Positions 41,745 through 50,136 of a DNA stretch of 57,667 nt are shown piece after piece (the stretch's first letter is position 1; each line of letters opens with the position of its first letter). The position numbers and the translations under genes were made by a program. This DNA comes from CAZEQJ01 sp964514385 (GTDB lineage Bacteria > Bacteroidota > Bacteroidia > Cytophagales > Cyclobacteriaceae), in assembly GCA_964514385.1 (NCBI GenBank), contig CAZEQJ010000022.1, positions 1 to 57,667 of the forward strand. Direction: 5' to 3'. The notes under the pieces are model-generated. The model was not told where the DNA came from. It worked only from the letters and a program-made list of their open reading frames with translations, and searched no databases.

Positions 41745-42646
41745 GCATTTATTAGCTCAAGCAACCTGTTGAGGTCATCTACACTCATAAATGGTATCCT
41801 GATTTCACCTTTTTTACCATCAGTACTTTTGATGTCTACTTTAGTGCCGAAGTGGGAGGATAGTTTTTTCTTGAGACTGACAATTTCAGGGTCTGTCTCA
41901 TTTGGCTGTTTCGCTTTTACGGGCTCTTCATGAACAGAGGCCTGTCGCACCAGCTCTTCCACCTTCCGTACAGAAAGGCCATCGTTTATGATTTTTTTGA
42001 ATATCTGAAGCTGCAGGTCTATATCTTCAATGTTAATGATGGCACGCGCATGCCCCATAGTTATTTTTTTATCGCGAATGGCAGCCTGGATATCGGGAGG
42101 CAATCGCAACAAGCGAAGGTAATTATTTACCGTTGTTCTGTTTTTTCCAACTCTGTCTCCCAACTGTTCCTGTTTCAGGCCAACTTCTGTTATCAATCGC
42201 TGGTAGCTTAGCGCTATTTCGATGGCATTCAGGTTTTCGCGCTGGATATTTTCAATAAGTGCCATTTCCAGCATCTGCTGATCATCGGCAGTACGGATAT
42301 AGGCCGGGATTTTTTCCAAGCCGGCAATCTTGGAGGCCTGAAATCTTCTTTCGCCTGATATCAGCTGGTACTTGTCATCGGCAAGTTTTCGCACGGTAAT
42401 GGGCTGAATAATACCCTGAACTTTGATGCTTTCGGCAAGTTCTTCCAGCGCAGCCTTGTCAAAGTGGGATCGTGGCTGGAAAGGGTTTACCTCAATATCA
42501 TCCAGGTCGATATCATTCATCGAAATGACTCTTTCAGCTCGTGCTCCGAGGTTTTCATTGTCGGAATCCTGCAGGAGGGCGCCAAGTCCGCGGCCCAGCG
42601 CATTTTTCCGTTTTGATGACGAGGATGATTTTTTTGCTTCAGCCAT
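41741..42646 (-). CDS. parB: chromosome partitioning protein ParB
   Basis: ParB binds parS sites near the origin, spreads as a CTP-dependent clamp, and works with ParA to segregate the chromosome. The 301-residue protein has the box II-type motif GERRFQASKIAGLEKIPAYI (about 98-117) and AGLEKIP, then ENIQRENLNAIEIALSYQRL. A helix-turn-helix follows (LKQEQLGDRVGKNRTTVNNYLRLLRLP), with MGHARAIINIE and a short C-terminal dimerisation domain. I saw no close parS match in the window. Confidence 0.97.
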   Translation of the reverse strand: MAEAKKSSSSSKRKNALGRGLGALLQDSDNENLGARAERVISMNDIDLDDIEVNPFQPRSHFDKAALEELAESIKVQGIIQPITVRKLADDKYQLISGERRFQASKIAGLEKIPAYIRTADDQQMLEMALIENIQRENLNAIEIALSYQRLITEVGLKQEQLGDRVGKNRTTVNNYLRLLRLPPDIQAAIRDKKITMGHARAIINIEDIDLQLQIFKKIINDGLSVRKVEELVRQASVHEEPVKAKQPNETDPEIVSLKKKLSSHFGTKVDIKSTDGKKGEIRIPFMSVDDLNRLLELINA

Positions 42647-42647
42647 A

Positions 42648-43421
42648 TTACTTTTGCAGCTTATTTTTCTCTATAATTTCCTTACCCAGATTAAGGTAAC
42701 TAATGGCCCCTTTACTTTCGGCATCATGCGCAATGGCAGGCATGCCGAAGCTGGGTGATTCGCTGAGTTTGATATTACGGGGGATCAGGGTGTTGAATAC
42801 CAGATTTTTGAAATGGTTGACCACCTCTTCCACTACCTGATTGGATAACCTCAGGCGCACATCGTACATGGTGAGTAAAATGCCTTCAATTTCCAGGTCA
42901 GTATTGAGTCGCGACTGAATAATTTTAATGGTATTAAGCAGCTTACCCAAACCTTCAAGGGCGAAATATTCACATTGTACAGGTATCAGCACAGAATCAG
43001 CTGCAGTAAGGGCATTTACCGTTACAAGTCCTAACGAAGGGGAGCAGTCAATGATTATGAAATCGAAATCTTTTTTTAGTGGCTTCAGTGCTTTTTTCAT
43101 TTTTTCCTCGCGCTTGTCGAGGTTGACCATTTCCACTTCGGCTCCAACAAGGTTAATATGGGAAGGCAACAGGTACAGATCCTTCATGTCGGTTTCCATT
43201 ACGAGGCTTTTCGGGTCAAGACCATCTACCATACATTCATAAATGCTGCTTTCGATGGTTTTAGGGTCAACGCCCACACCAGAGGTAGCATTAGCCTGAG
43301 GATCTGCATCTACGATCAGGGTTTTGTATTCAAGTACTGCCAGGCTGGCAGCCAGGTTAATCGCAGAGGTTGTCTTTCCTACCCCACCTTTCTGATTTGC
43401 AATGGCTATTACTTTGCCCAT
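42648..43421 (-). CDS. parA: chromosome partitioning ATPase ParA (Soj)
   Basis: ParA is the Walker-type ATPase that moves ParB-bound origins. The 257-residue length fits the chromosomal type. The deviant Walker A motif is KGGVGKTTSAINLAA (residues 11-25), Walker A prime is VDADPQANATSGVG (near 39-52) and Walker B is FIIIDCSPSLGLVTVNAL (near 117). It is the first gene after an 87-base gap downstream of dnaE and one base upstream of parB. Confidence 0.97.
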   Translation of the reverse strand: MGKVIAIANQKGGVGKTTSAINLAASLAVLEYKTLIVDADPQANATSGVGVDPKTIESSIYECMVDGLDPKSLVMETDMKDLYLLPSHINLVGAEVEMVNLDKREEKMKKALKPLKKDFDFIIIDCSPSLGLVTVNALTAADSVLIPVQCEYFALEGLGKLLNTIKIIQSRLNTDLEIEGILLTMYDVRLRLSNQVVEEVVNHFKNLVFNTLIPRNIKLSESPSFGMPAIAHDAESKGAISYLNLGKEIIEKNKLQK

Positions 43422-43509
43422 ATAGTTTCAAATTTGTTTTACACCTTGCCGGAAAAAGACTGTAAAGCTATTAAAAATATCGGGAACAATTCACCTTGAC
43501 TTTGTGAAA

Positions 43510-46500
43510 TTAAGATACCATACGGCACTTCACATCCGGCAGCAATTCAAGCGATTGTATGAGCTCATTAGAGGGGTATATTTTAAATTTTCTTGATGCC
43601 AGCTCTACTGTATTGGACTCTTCCGGATCATGAATTTTTAGTTTTATGGTGCAATTGCCGGGGTGTTCCATAGCTGCTTTTTCGATTTGAGAGACCACGT
43701 CTTCATCTACCTGATGTATATCCAAGGTGAGCCAGAGCTCTTTCACTTTTTTTTCCCTTATTTCTGCCAATAACTGTATTTGGGAAGGTCTCAGGTCCCA
43801 TTGGTCAATCTGATCACGGCGTTGTTCCACTCTTCCGGTTACGTACACAAACTCATCCTTAATCAACAGGTGCTGATTTTTGCGAAAGTTTTCTCCAAAC
43901 ATCACCATATCGATAGCGCCTTCATAGTCTTCCAGTGTAAAGATGCCGAAAGGATTGCCGTTTTTGCTCATCCGCATGGAGGCCTGTGTGATGATGCCGG
44001 CTACATGGATATCCTGATTTTTATATTCTTCTATATTTGTCACACTACAGGTGCAAAAACTATCGATATCGTGTTTAAACTGGTCGAGTGGATGTCCGCT
44101 GAGGTAAAAACCAACAACTTCTTTTTCAATACGCAGCCTTTCCATGTCGCTGTAGGGATCACATTCCATTACTTTCGGCGGGGGTATCTGCACTTCAGAG
44201 TCGCCACCAAAGAGCGAAACCTGTGAAGATTGTTCTTCCTGCTGGATTTTCTGCGCATATTTAATGATTTTTTCGATCAGATTGGGCTCAGCTTCAGGGC
44301 TGTACAAATACTGTCGCCTGTGGAATCCGAAAGCGTCGAGTGCCCCTGCCGTAGCCAGGCTTTCAAGCACTTTCTTGTTTACTGACCGCAGGTTTAGCCT
44401 TTTGGCAAAATCGAAAATAGATTCGAATTTTCCATCATTTTCCCTTGATCGGATGATCTCTTCCATGGCAGCTTCACCGGCTCCCTTTATGGCTCCCAAT
44501 CCAAAGCGAATTTCTCCCTGTTGATTCACGTCGAAATTAATGTTACTTTCATTTACATCAGGGCCCAGCACCTTAATGCCCAGGTGGCGGCATTCTTCCA
44601 TAAAAAAGGTGACTTTTTCAATATTGCTTTGATTATGTGTAAGCACGGCGGCCATGTATTCAGCCGGGTAGTTGGCCTTCAGGTATGCCGTATGATAGGC
44701 TACAATGGAATAGCAGGTAGAGTGTGACTTGTTAAAAGCATATTTGGCGAAAGCTTCCCAGTCATCCCATATTTTAAGGGCAATTTTTTCATTGTGACCA
44801 TTGGATTTGCACCCTTCAATAAAAAGTGGTTTGAGCTCATCCATAAGGGCCTGAATTTTTTTACCCATGGCCTTTCGGAGACTGTCGGCCTGACCCTTGG
44901 TGAAATTGGCAAGCTTTTGAGAAAGCAGCATCACCTGCTCCTGATAAACGGTAATGCCATACGTTTCTTCGAGGTATTCCTTCATTTCAGGCAGGTCATA
45001 TACAATTTCCTCATCGCCATGCTTACGCTTGATGAAATTTGGGATATATTCCATCGGCCCCGGTCTGTATAGGGCGTTCATTGCGATGAGATCCTCCAGT
45101 CGGTCAGGTTTCAGGGCCCGAAGATGTTTTTGCATTCCGGGTGACTCAAATTGGAAGGTTCCATTCGTTTTGCCTTTTTGATAGAGTTCGAAGGTAGGTA
45201 CGTCGTCGAGTGGGATTTCATCAGGATCAATTTCCACGCCATGCCGCTTCTTAATGTTTGATATAGCTGTCTTGATGATGGACAATGTCTTTAACCCGAG
45301 GAAATCCATTTTAAGCATTCCCGCGGACTCAACGACGCTATTATCAAATTGCGTATTCAGCAGGGTAGAGTCTCTGGATATGGCCACAGGGATATGCCGT
45401 GTGATATCATCCGGCGTGATAATGATGCCGCAGGCATGGAGGCCGGTGTTACGTACGGAGCCCTCAATTACCACAGCCTGGCTAAGCACTTCTGCGCGCT
45501 TATCCTGCCCTTTTTTTATTTCAAGCAGTTCCTTTACCTCCTTAAATGCCTTTTGCAGGTTAGTGCCCGGTTTCTCTGGCACCATAGATGCCATAAGGTT
45601 GGCCTGATCAAGGGGCAGCTCCATTACTCTGGCGCTATCACGTATGGATGACTTTGCTGCCATCGTGCCATAGGTGATGATCTGAGCTACCTGATTATAA
45701 CCGTATTTATTTACTACGTAATCGATAACTTTACTGCGCCCGTCGTCATCGAAGTCAATATCAATATCGGGAAGTGAGACCCTGTCAGGGTTAAGGAACC
45801 GCTCAAAAAGCAGGTCGTATTTAATGGGGTCTACATTGGTAATGCCGATGCAGTATGCTACGGCTGATCCTGCTGCCGACCCGCGGCCCGGGCCTACTGA
45901 AACCCCCATTTTTCTTGCTTGATTGGTAAAATCCTGTACAATCAGAAAATATCCGGGATAGCCAGTCTTTTCGATGATGGACAATTCATAGTCCAGCCGC
46001 TCCCTGATCTCATCAGTGATTTCGCCATACCTTTTTTTAGCACCTTCATATGTCAGGTGGCGCAGGTAATCGTTTTCTGTAGAGAACGGGTCAGGTATAT
46101 CAAAAGCCGGCAAAAGCACATCTCTTTCAAGCTTATATGATTCTATCTTATCCAGCAGCCGCTCAAGCGCCTCAAAGCTTTCCGGTATATCACTGAAAAG
46201 TGATTTCATTTCCTCCTGACTTTTCAGGTAATAGTGGTCATTTTGCAAACCATAGCGGAAACCACGACCTCTTCCTTTGGGTGTGCTCACAAATTCGTTA
46301 TCCTTAATGCAAAGCAGGATATCCTGTGCCGGCGCATCTTCCTTTTTCAGATAATAGGTTTCATTGGAGGGTATTATTTTTACATCATACTTATCTGCAA
46401 GTCGCAGTAATACTTCATTTACACGGTCCTCTTCTTCCAGACCGTGGCGTTGCAGCTGGACATAAAAATCATCCCTGAACTGCTCGAGCCACCAGACAAA

Positions 46501-47688
46501 GGCCTCTTCGGCCTGATGTTCACCCACATTGAGTATTAATCCGGGAATTTCGCCCTGAATACCCCCTGTAAGCGCAATAAGGCCCTCCTTATATTTTGAA
46601 ATCAGCTGTTTGTCTACTCTTGGAAACCCGGCATAATATCCTTCGATAAAACCGAGTGAACTTAACTTAGCGAGATTATGATATCCGACCTTATTTTTTG
46701 CAAGTATCACCTGCTGAAAGCGACGGTCGGGGTTGTCCTTAGTGAACTTTTGCTTATGTCTGTCTTCTGCAACATATAGTTCACACCCGACTACCGGCTT
46801 TATCTCCTGTTTCAGTGCCTCACGAACAAAGCTGAATGCGCCAAACATGTTGCCCAGGTCGGTTATGGCTACAGCAGCCATTTTGTCTTCCTTAGCTTTG
46901 GCTATCAGTGACTTTACATCAGGGGTAGCCTGTAATACACTGTACTGGGTATGAACATGAAGATGTGCATACCCTTTTGTGATGGCTGCAGCTCTTGCCG
47001 GGTCGGTAGTCAGGCTGTAAGTGGTTTCCCGCTTTTTTTTCTTTTTGAAGTTCGCTTCATCAAGTTTAGGAGCTTCATAGATAATTTCATCTGGGCTTAC
47101 CTCAACATCTGGTGTGTTGATTTTCTTTTTGAGCAGAGCAAAGAAAACTTTGGCCGTGGCGTTGACATCGTAGGCGGCGTCATGAGCATCATCAAAACCT
47201 TCGCCAAATAGTTTTTCATGAAGTTCGATCAGTTTGGGTGACTTGAAGCCACCTCCTACACCTCCGGGGAGTGCACAAAACTCACGGGTTTCCTCAGCTG
47301 TGTCGTAAATCGAAAGGTTATGTAATGCTGTATCTCTATCCTGCCGGATAAATTCGGCACCCATGGTTTTAAGGTCAAACTCAATGTTATGTGCTACCAG
47401 GAAAGTAGTTCGGGCAAGGTCTTTTTCAAAAGCTTCCAGCACTTCTTCCAGAGGTTTACCTTCTTTCAATGCCCTTTCGGTAGAAATGCCATGAACCTTT
47501 TCAGCATTGAAGGGTATGGTGAAGCCATCCGGTTTTATGATATAATTTCCTGTATTCAGCAGACGGCCGGTAGCATCATGCAGCTGCCAGGCGAGCTGTA
47601 CAACACGTGGCCAGTTTTCGGTGTCGGTAAAAGGAGCAGCCGCGTTCTTGGGCAGACCGGTTGTCTCAGTATCAAATATCAGAAACAT
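43510..47688 (-). CDS. dnaE: DNA polymerase III alpha (DnaE type) with fused N-terminal DEDDh exonuclease
   Basis: The replicative polymerase, 1392 residues. Residues 1-185 form a DnaQ-like 3'-5' exonuclease with all active-site residues: Asp6 and Glu8 (DTETTG), Asp105 (AHNIEFD) and His169...Asp174 (HDAAYD). A PHP domain begins near residue 240. Its HxH motif (H244, H246) remains, but other expected metal ligands are changed (L278, G376, Y445, Q455). The polymerase active site is PDIDIDFDDD with Asp641, 643 and 645. The C-terminal part has the helix-hairpin-helix and OB regions. Fusion of proofreading to DnaE suggests no separate epsilon subunit is needed. Confidence 0.96.
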   Translation of the reverse strand: MFLIFDTETTGLPKNAAAPFTDTENWPRVVQLAWQLHDATGRLLNTGNYIIKPDGFTIPFNAEKVHGISTERALKEGKPLEEVLEAFEKDLARTTFLVAHNIEFDLKTMGAEFIRQDRDTALHNLSIYDTAEETREFCALPGGVGGGFKSPKLIELHEKLFGEGFDDAHDAAYDVNATAKVFFALLKKKINTPDVEVSPDEIIYEAPKLDEANFKKKKKRETTYSLTTDPARAAAITKGYAHLHVHTQYSVLQATPDVKSLIAKAKEDKMAAVAITDLGNMFGAFSFVREALKQEIKPVVGCELYVAEDRHKQKFTKDNPDRRFQQVILAKNKVGYHNLAKLSSLGFIEGYYAGFPRVDKQLISKYKEGLIALTGGIQGEIPGLILNVGEHQAEEAFVWWLEQFRDDFYVQLQRHGLEEEDRVNEVLLRLADKYDVKIIPSNETYYLKKEDAPAQDILLCIKDNEFVSTPKGRGRGFRYGLQNDHYYLKSQEEMKSLFSDIPESFEALERLLDKIESYKLERDVLLPAFDIPDPFSTENDYLRHLTYEGAKKRYGEITDEIRERLDYELSIIEKTGYPGYFLIVQDFTNQARKMGVSVGPGRGSAAGSAVAYCIGITNVDPIKYDLLFERFLNPDRVSLPDIDIDFDDDGRSKVIDYVVNKYGYNQVAQIITYGTMAAKSSIRDSARVMELPLDQANLMASMVPEKPGTNLQKAFKEVKELLEIKKGQDKRAEVLSQAVVIEGSVRNTGLHACGIIITPDDITRHIPVAISRDSTLLNTQFDNSVVESAGMLKMDFLGLKTLSIIKTAISNIKKRHGVEIDPDEIPLDDVPTFELYQKGKTNGTFQFESPGMQKHLRALKPDRLEDLIAMNALYRPGPMEYIPNFIKRKHGDEEIVYDLPEMKEYLEETYGITVYQEQVMLLSQKLANFTKGQADSLRKAMGKKIQALMDELKPLFIEGCKSNGHNEKIALKIWDDWEAFAKYAFNKSHSTCYSIVAYHTAYLKANYPAEYMAAVLTHNQSNIEKVTFFMEECRHLGIKVLGPDVNESNINFDVNQQGEIRFGLGAIKGAGEAAMEEIIRSRENDGKFESIFDFAKRLNLRSVNKKVLESLATAGALDAFGFHRRQYLYSPEAEPNLIEKIIKYAQKIQQEEQSSQVSLFGGDSEVQIPPPKVMECDPYSDMERLRIEKEVVGFYLSGHPLDQFKHDIDSFCTCSVTNIEEYKNQDIHVAGIITQASMRMSKNGNPFGIFTLEDYEGAIDMVMFGENFRKNQHLLIKDEFVYVTGRVEQRRDQIDQWDLRPSQIQLLAEIREKKVKELWLTLDIHQVDEDVVSQIEKAAMEHPGNCTIKLKIHDPEESNTVELASRKFKIYPSNELIQSLELLPDVKCRMVS

Positions 47689-47698
47689 ACTACGATGG

Positions 47699-48328
47699 TT
47701 ACTTTACAGGAACGAAAAGAATTTTCTTTTCAGAAAAGAAAGGCAAGTTAAAAAATGATGATATTTCTATGTCGTTGACCGGTCGATTTATTTTACTGAT
47801 TTCTTCAGATAGATCTCCACCCTTAAGACATATAAGCCCATTAGGTAAATCATTAAAGCCTTTTTGGCGAACTTTTGAAGACGTCCAGTGCCATAATTTA
47901 TCCAGGGGAGCTACAGCACGGCTTACAATGTAGTCAAATGACTGATCTATCTGTTCACAACGGCTGTGGATTGCGGTTACATTTGGAAGTTTAAGTTCAG
48001 CAATTATCTCATTCACCACTTTTATTTTTTTGCCTATGCTATCAACAAGGGTGAAATGAGCTTCAGGAAAAATGATGGCCAATGGAATGCCCGGAAATCC
48101 ACCACCGGTACCGATGTCCATTATTTTAGTGCCGGCCTTAAAGGAAATGACTCTGGCTATAGCCAGAGAATGCAGAAAATGGTGTGTTTCGATTTGGTCA
48201 ATGTCCTTTCTCGAGATCACGTTTATCTTCTCATTCCAGGTTTTATACATTTCCTCGGCCTTTTTGAGTTGCCGGAAGCGCGACTCATCCATACCCGGAA
48301 TAGTCCAAAATAAGCTTTTCGGTTCCAA
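47699..48328 (-). CDS. rsmG: 16S rRNA (guanine527-N7)-methyltransferase
   Basis: RsmG methylates G527 in the 530 loop of 16S rRNA; its loss gives low-level streptomycin resistance. The 209-residue length is normal. The N-terminal part includes TWNEKINVISRKDIDQIETHHFLHSLAIA, and the SAM-binding motif is IMDIGTGGGFPGIPLAIIFPEAHFTLVDS (near residues 68-96). The conserved SRAVAPLDKLWHW stretch follows. It is four bases after the sigma factor gene and ten before dnaE. Confidence 0.97.
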   Translation of the reverse strand: MEPKSLFWTIPGMDESRFRQLKKAEEMYKTWNEKINVISRKDIDQIETHHFLHSLAIARVISFKAGTKIMDIGTGGGFPGIPLAIIFPEAHFTLVDSIGKKIKVVNEIIAELKLPNVTAIHSRCEQIDQSFDYIVSRAVAPLDKLWHWTSSKVRQKGFNDLPNGLICLKGGDLSEEISKINRPVNDIEISSFFNLPFFSEKKILFVPVK

Positions 48329-48332
48329 TGGA

Positions 48333-48944
48333 TCAGATATGATCTTTCTTATCCCTCACAATATCCTGCATCAGCTCACGTGCTCGGTGCAATTGTGCTT
48401 TCACAGTTCCCAGCGGAGCCTCCAGTTCTTTGGCTATTTCGTCATACGAAAGCTCATCAAAATATCGGAGTTTCACCAGCCGCTGGTATTTTGGGGGTAA
48501 TTTATTGACAAACACACGCATGAGTTTTATGCGTTGTTCCTTAATGGCCAGATCCTGGGGATCAAGCTCCTGATCTTCCACTTCGATAGCGACAGCCTCG
48601 CCATTATCATCGGTAAAAGAATTGTAGATACTTGTTGTGTTGAGCTTCTTTTTGCGAATAAAATCGATCGTGTTGTTGGTAGCTATACGAAAAAGCCAGG
48701 TGCTGAATGTGTAATCCTTTTTAAACCGGTGAAGGTTTTTGAATGCTTTGGCAAACGCTTCGATCGTCAGGTCTTCTGCATCATCCACATTCCGTATCAT
48801 TTTCAGGATCATATGATAAACCGGTTTTTTATACCGCTTCATCAGTTCTGCATAGGCATTCTGATCCTTATCATTTGTTGCCTTATCTATTAGACTAAAG
48901 TCTTCCAGTGCTTTTTTGGAAAAATTTTTACCCTCTATTTCCAT
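48333..48944 (-). CDS. ECF-type RNA polymerase sigma factor
   Basis: A 203-residue sigma factor of the extracytoplasmic-function size class. Region 2 includes AYAELMKRYKKPVYHMILKMIRNVDDAEDLTIEAFAKAF (about residues 30-68) and the promoter-melting stretch YTFSTWLFRIATNNTIDFIRKKK. Region 4 is the C-terminal helix-turn-helix LPPKYQRLVKLRYFDELSYDEIAKELEAPLGTVKAQLHRAREL. The linker is rather long and acidic (DNGEAVAIEVEDQELDPQD). No anti-sigma gene is adjacent. It overlaps the upstream glycosyltransferase by ten bases. Target genes are unknown. Confidence 0.93.
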   Translation of the reverse strand: MEIEGKNFSKKALEDFSLIDKATNDKDQNAYAELMKRYKKPVYHMILKMIRNVDDAEDLTIEAFAKAFKNLHRFKKDYTFSTWLFRIATNNTIDFIRKKKLNTTSIYNSFTDDNGEAVAIEVEDQELDPQDLAIKEQRIKLMRVFVNKLPPKYQRLVKLRYFDELSYDEIAKELEAPLGTVKAQLHRARELMQDIVRDKKDHI

Positions 48945-50053
48945 GTCACTCGTTTATCAATAAGTACTGACAGTCCAAGGATGTAGTAGAATAGGATAAA
49001 GAGCAAGTCAAAAATTACCACCGGCCATAATCCTGTATCGTCGCCACTCTTCTTTTTAAAGAAAAATAGGGCTAGAAGCCATCCCAGTACTCTAACTATC
49101 AAACTGCCAATCACCACATATAGTTTAAATGCTAAAAAGCATGCCAGAATGAAAAACACATAAAAAAGCAGCCAACTTGTCATTCTCCAGCCTATTTTCA
49201 TCCGGCTCAGCCACCTGTAATGCCTTCCTATGGCAAGGTGTCGCCGCTTTTGCCTGAAGTATTCCTGCCATGTTTTTTTTGGCACCGATAAAGTTTTGGC
49301 TTCGGGGTGGAAGACAGTACGGGTCTTTCGGCCCTTACCATATTTGTTAACCATCAGGTCATCATCACCTCCGAGTTTTCCAAGCCATGGACCAAAACCA
49401 TTGACATCAAGAAAGAATGATTTTTTATACCCCATATTTCTGCCTACACCCATGTAAGGAGCGCCCCATTGAGCGGCAGCAAAGTATTGTATGCCAGTGA
49501 TCAGGGTTTCATACCGGATCAGATAGTTTAATAGCCCTTTTTGCTTTTCATATTGGGAATATCCGAGTACAAAGGTGTTGTCTTTCGTAAATCCTGACGC
49601 CATATGCGATATCCATTGATTTGAAACCGGAAAGCAATCCGCGTCAGTGAATAGCAACTGCTCATATTTTGCTGCCTTTATTCCCAGTGTTAGTGCATAT
49701 TTTTTAGCGTTGGCATGATCCGGCACATGGTCAATGCGCACCCACTTGAGATTGTCATGCTTTTCTTTCATTTCAAGCAGGTATTCATATGTCCCATCCT
49801 CAGAGCGGTCATCTACAATGATGATTTCAAACTCCGGATGATCCTGCTGAAGGAGGACGGGTAGAAGCCTTTGAAGATTCTGAAACTCGTAATGTGCAGC
49901 TACAATCACGGAGATACCGTCGGCATTTTTTTGTCTTACCTTATAGCGCAGTGCTGCAATGGTTACTTTTGACGAAAAAATGAGCTGTTGTAGCGTAAAA
50001 AACACCAAGCCACCAAGAAGAATGCTTTCTGTTAATGTCAGGTTGAAGTACAA
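48935..50053 (-). CDS. glycosyltransferase family 2, membrane-associated
   Basis: A 372-residue protein. An N-terminal hydrophobic helix (about 9-28) precedes a GT-A fold with GISVIVAAHYEFQNLQRLLPVLL, the strand EIIIVDDRSEDGTYEYLLEM (about 75-94) and the DxD-type site LLFTDADCFP (near residue 136). Later GDDDLMVNKYG and QKRRHLAIGRHY match processive GT2 enzymes. The C-terminal third contains several membrane segments. The start is TTG at 50053; no in-frame ATG lies upstream near it. The sugar and acceptor are unknown; a cell-envelope polysaccharide or glycolipid role is likely. Confidence 0.88.
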   Translation of the reverse strand: MYFNLTLTESILLGGLVFFTLQQLIFSSKVTIAALRYKVRQKNADGISVIVAAHYEFQNLQRLLPVLLQQDHPEFEIIIVDDRSEDGTYEYLLEMKEKHDNLKWVRIDHVPDHANAKKYALTLGIKAAKYEQLLFTDADCFPVSNQWISHMASGFTKDNTFVLGYSQYEKQKGLLNYLIRYETLITGIQYFAAAQWGAPYMGVGRNMGYKKSFFLDVNGFGPWLGKLGGDDDLMVNKYGKGRKTRTVFHPEAKTLSVPKKTWQEYFRQKRRHLAIGRHYRWLSRMKIGWRMTSWLLFYVFFILACFLAFKLYVVIGSLIVRVLGWLLALFFFKKKSGDDTGLWPVVIFDLLFILFYYILGLSVLIDKRVTWK

Positions 50054-50120
50054 TTTCTGAGTTTTTTCCTTTGTCGCTGTAAATATAGTCCAATTGGCTA
50101 AACTTTTATTTCAATAGAAT

Positions 50121-50128
50121 TAGTTTTG
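50121..50128 (+). promoter_or_regulatory. probable promoter for tgt
   Basis: TAGTTTTG at 50121-50128 fits TAnnTTTG. An ATTG lies 24 bases upstream (50093-50096), which is longer than usual, so the upstream element is uncertain. The tgt ATG at 50137 is only eight bases downstream, which leaves room for at most a few leader bases. Confidence 0.55.
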
Positions 50129-50136
50129 CATTTCTT

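Noticed and set aside
41741..43509. parS sites near parAB
   Set aside because: No 16-base palindrome close to the parS consensus was seen here; scattered CACGTG cores elsewhere lie in coding sequence without the flanking bases.
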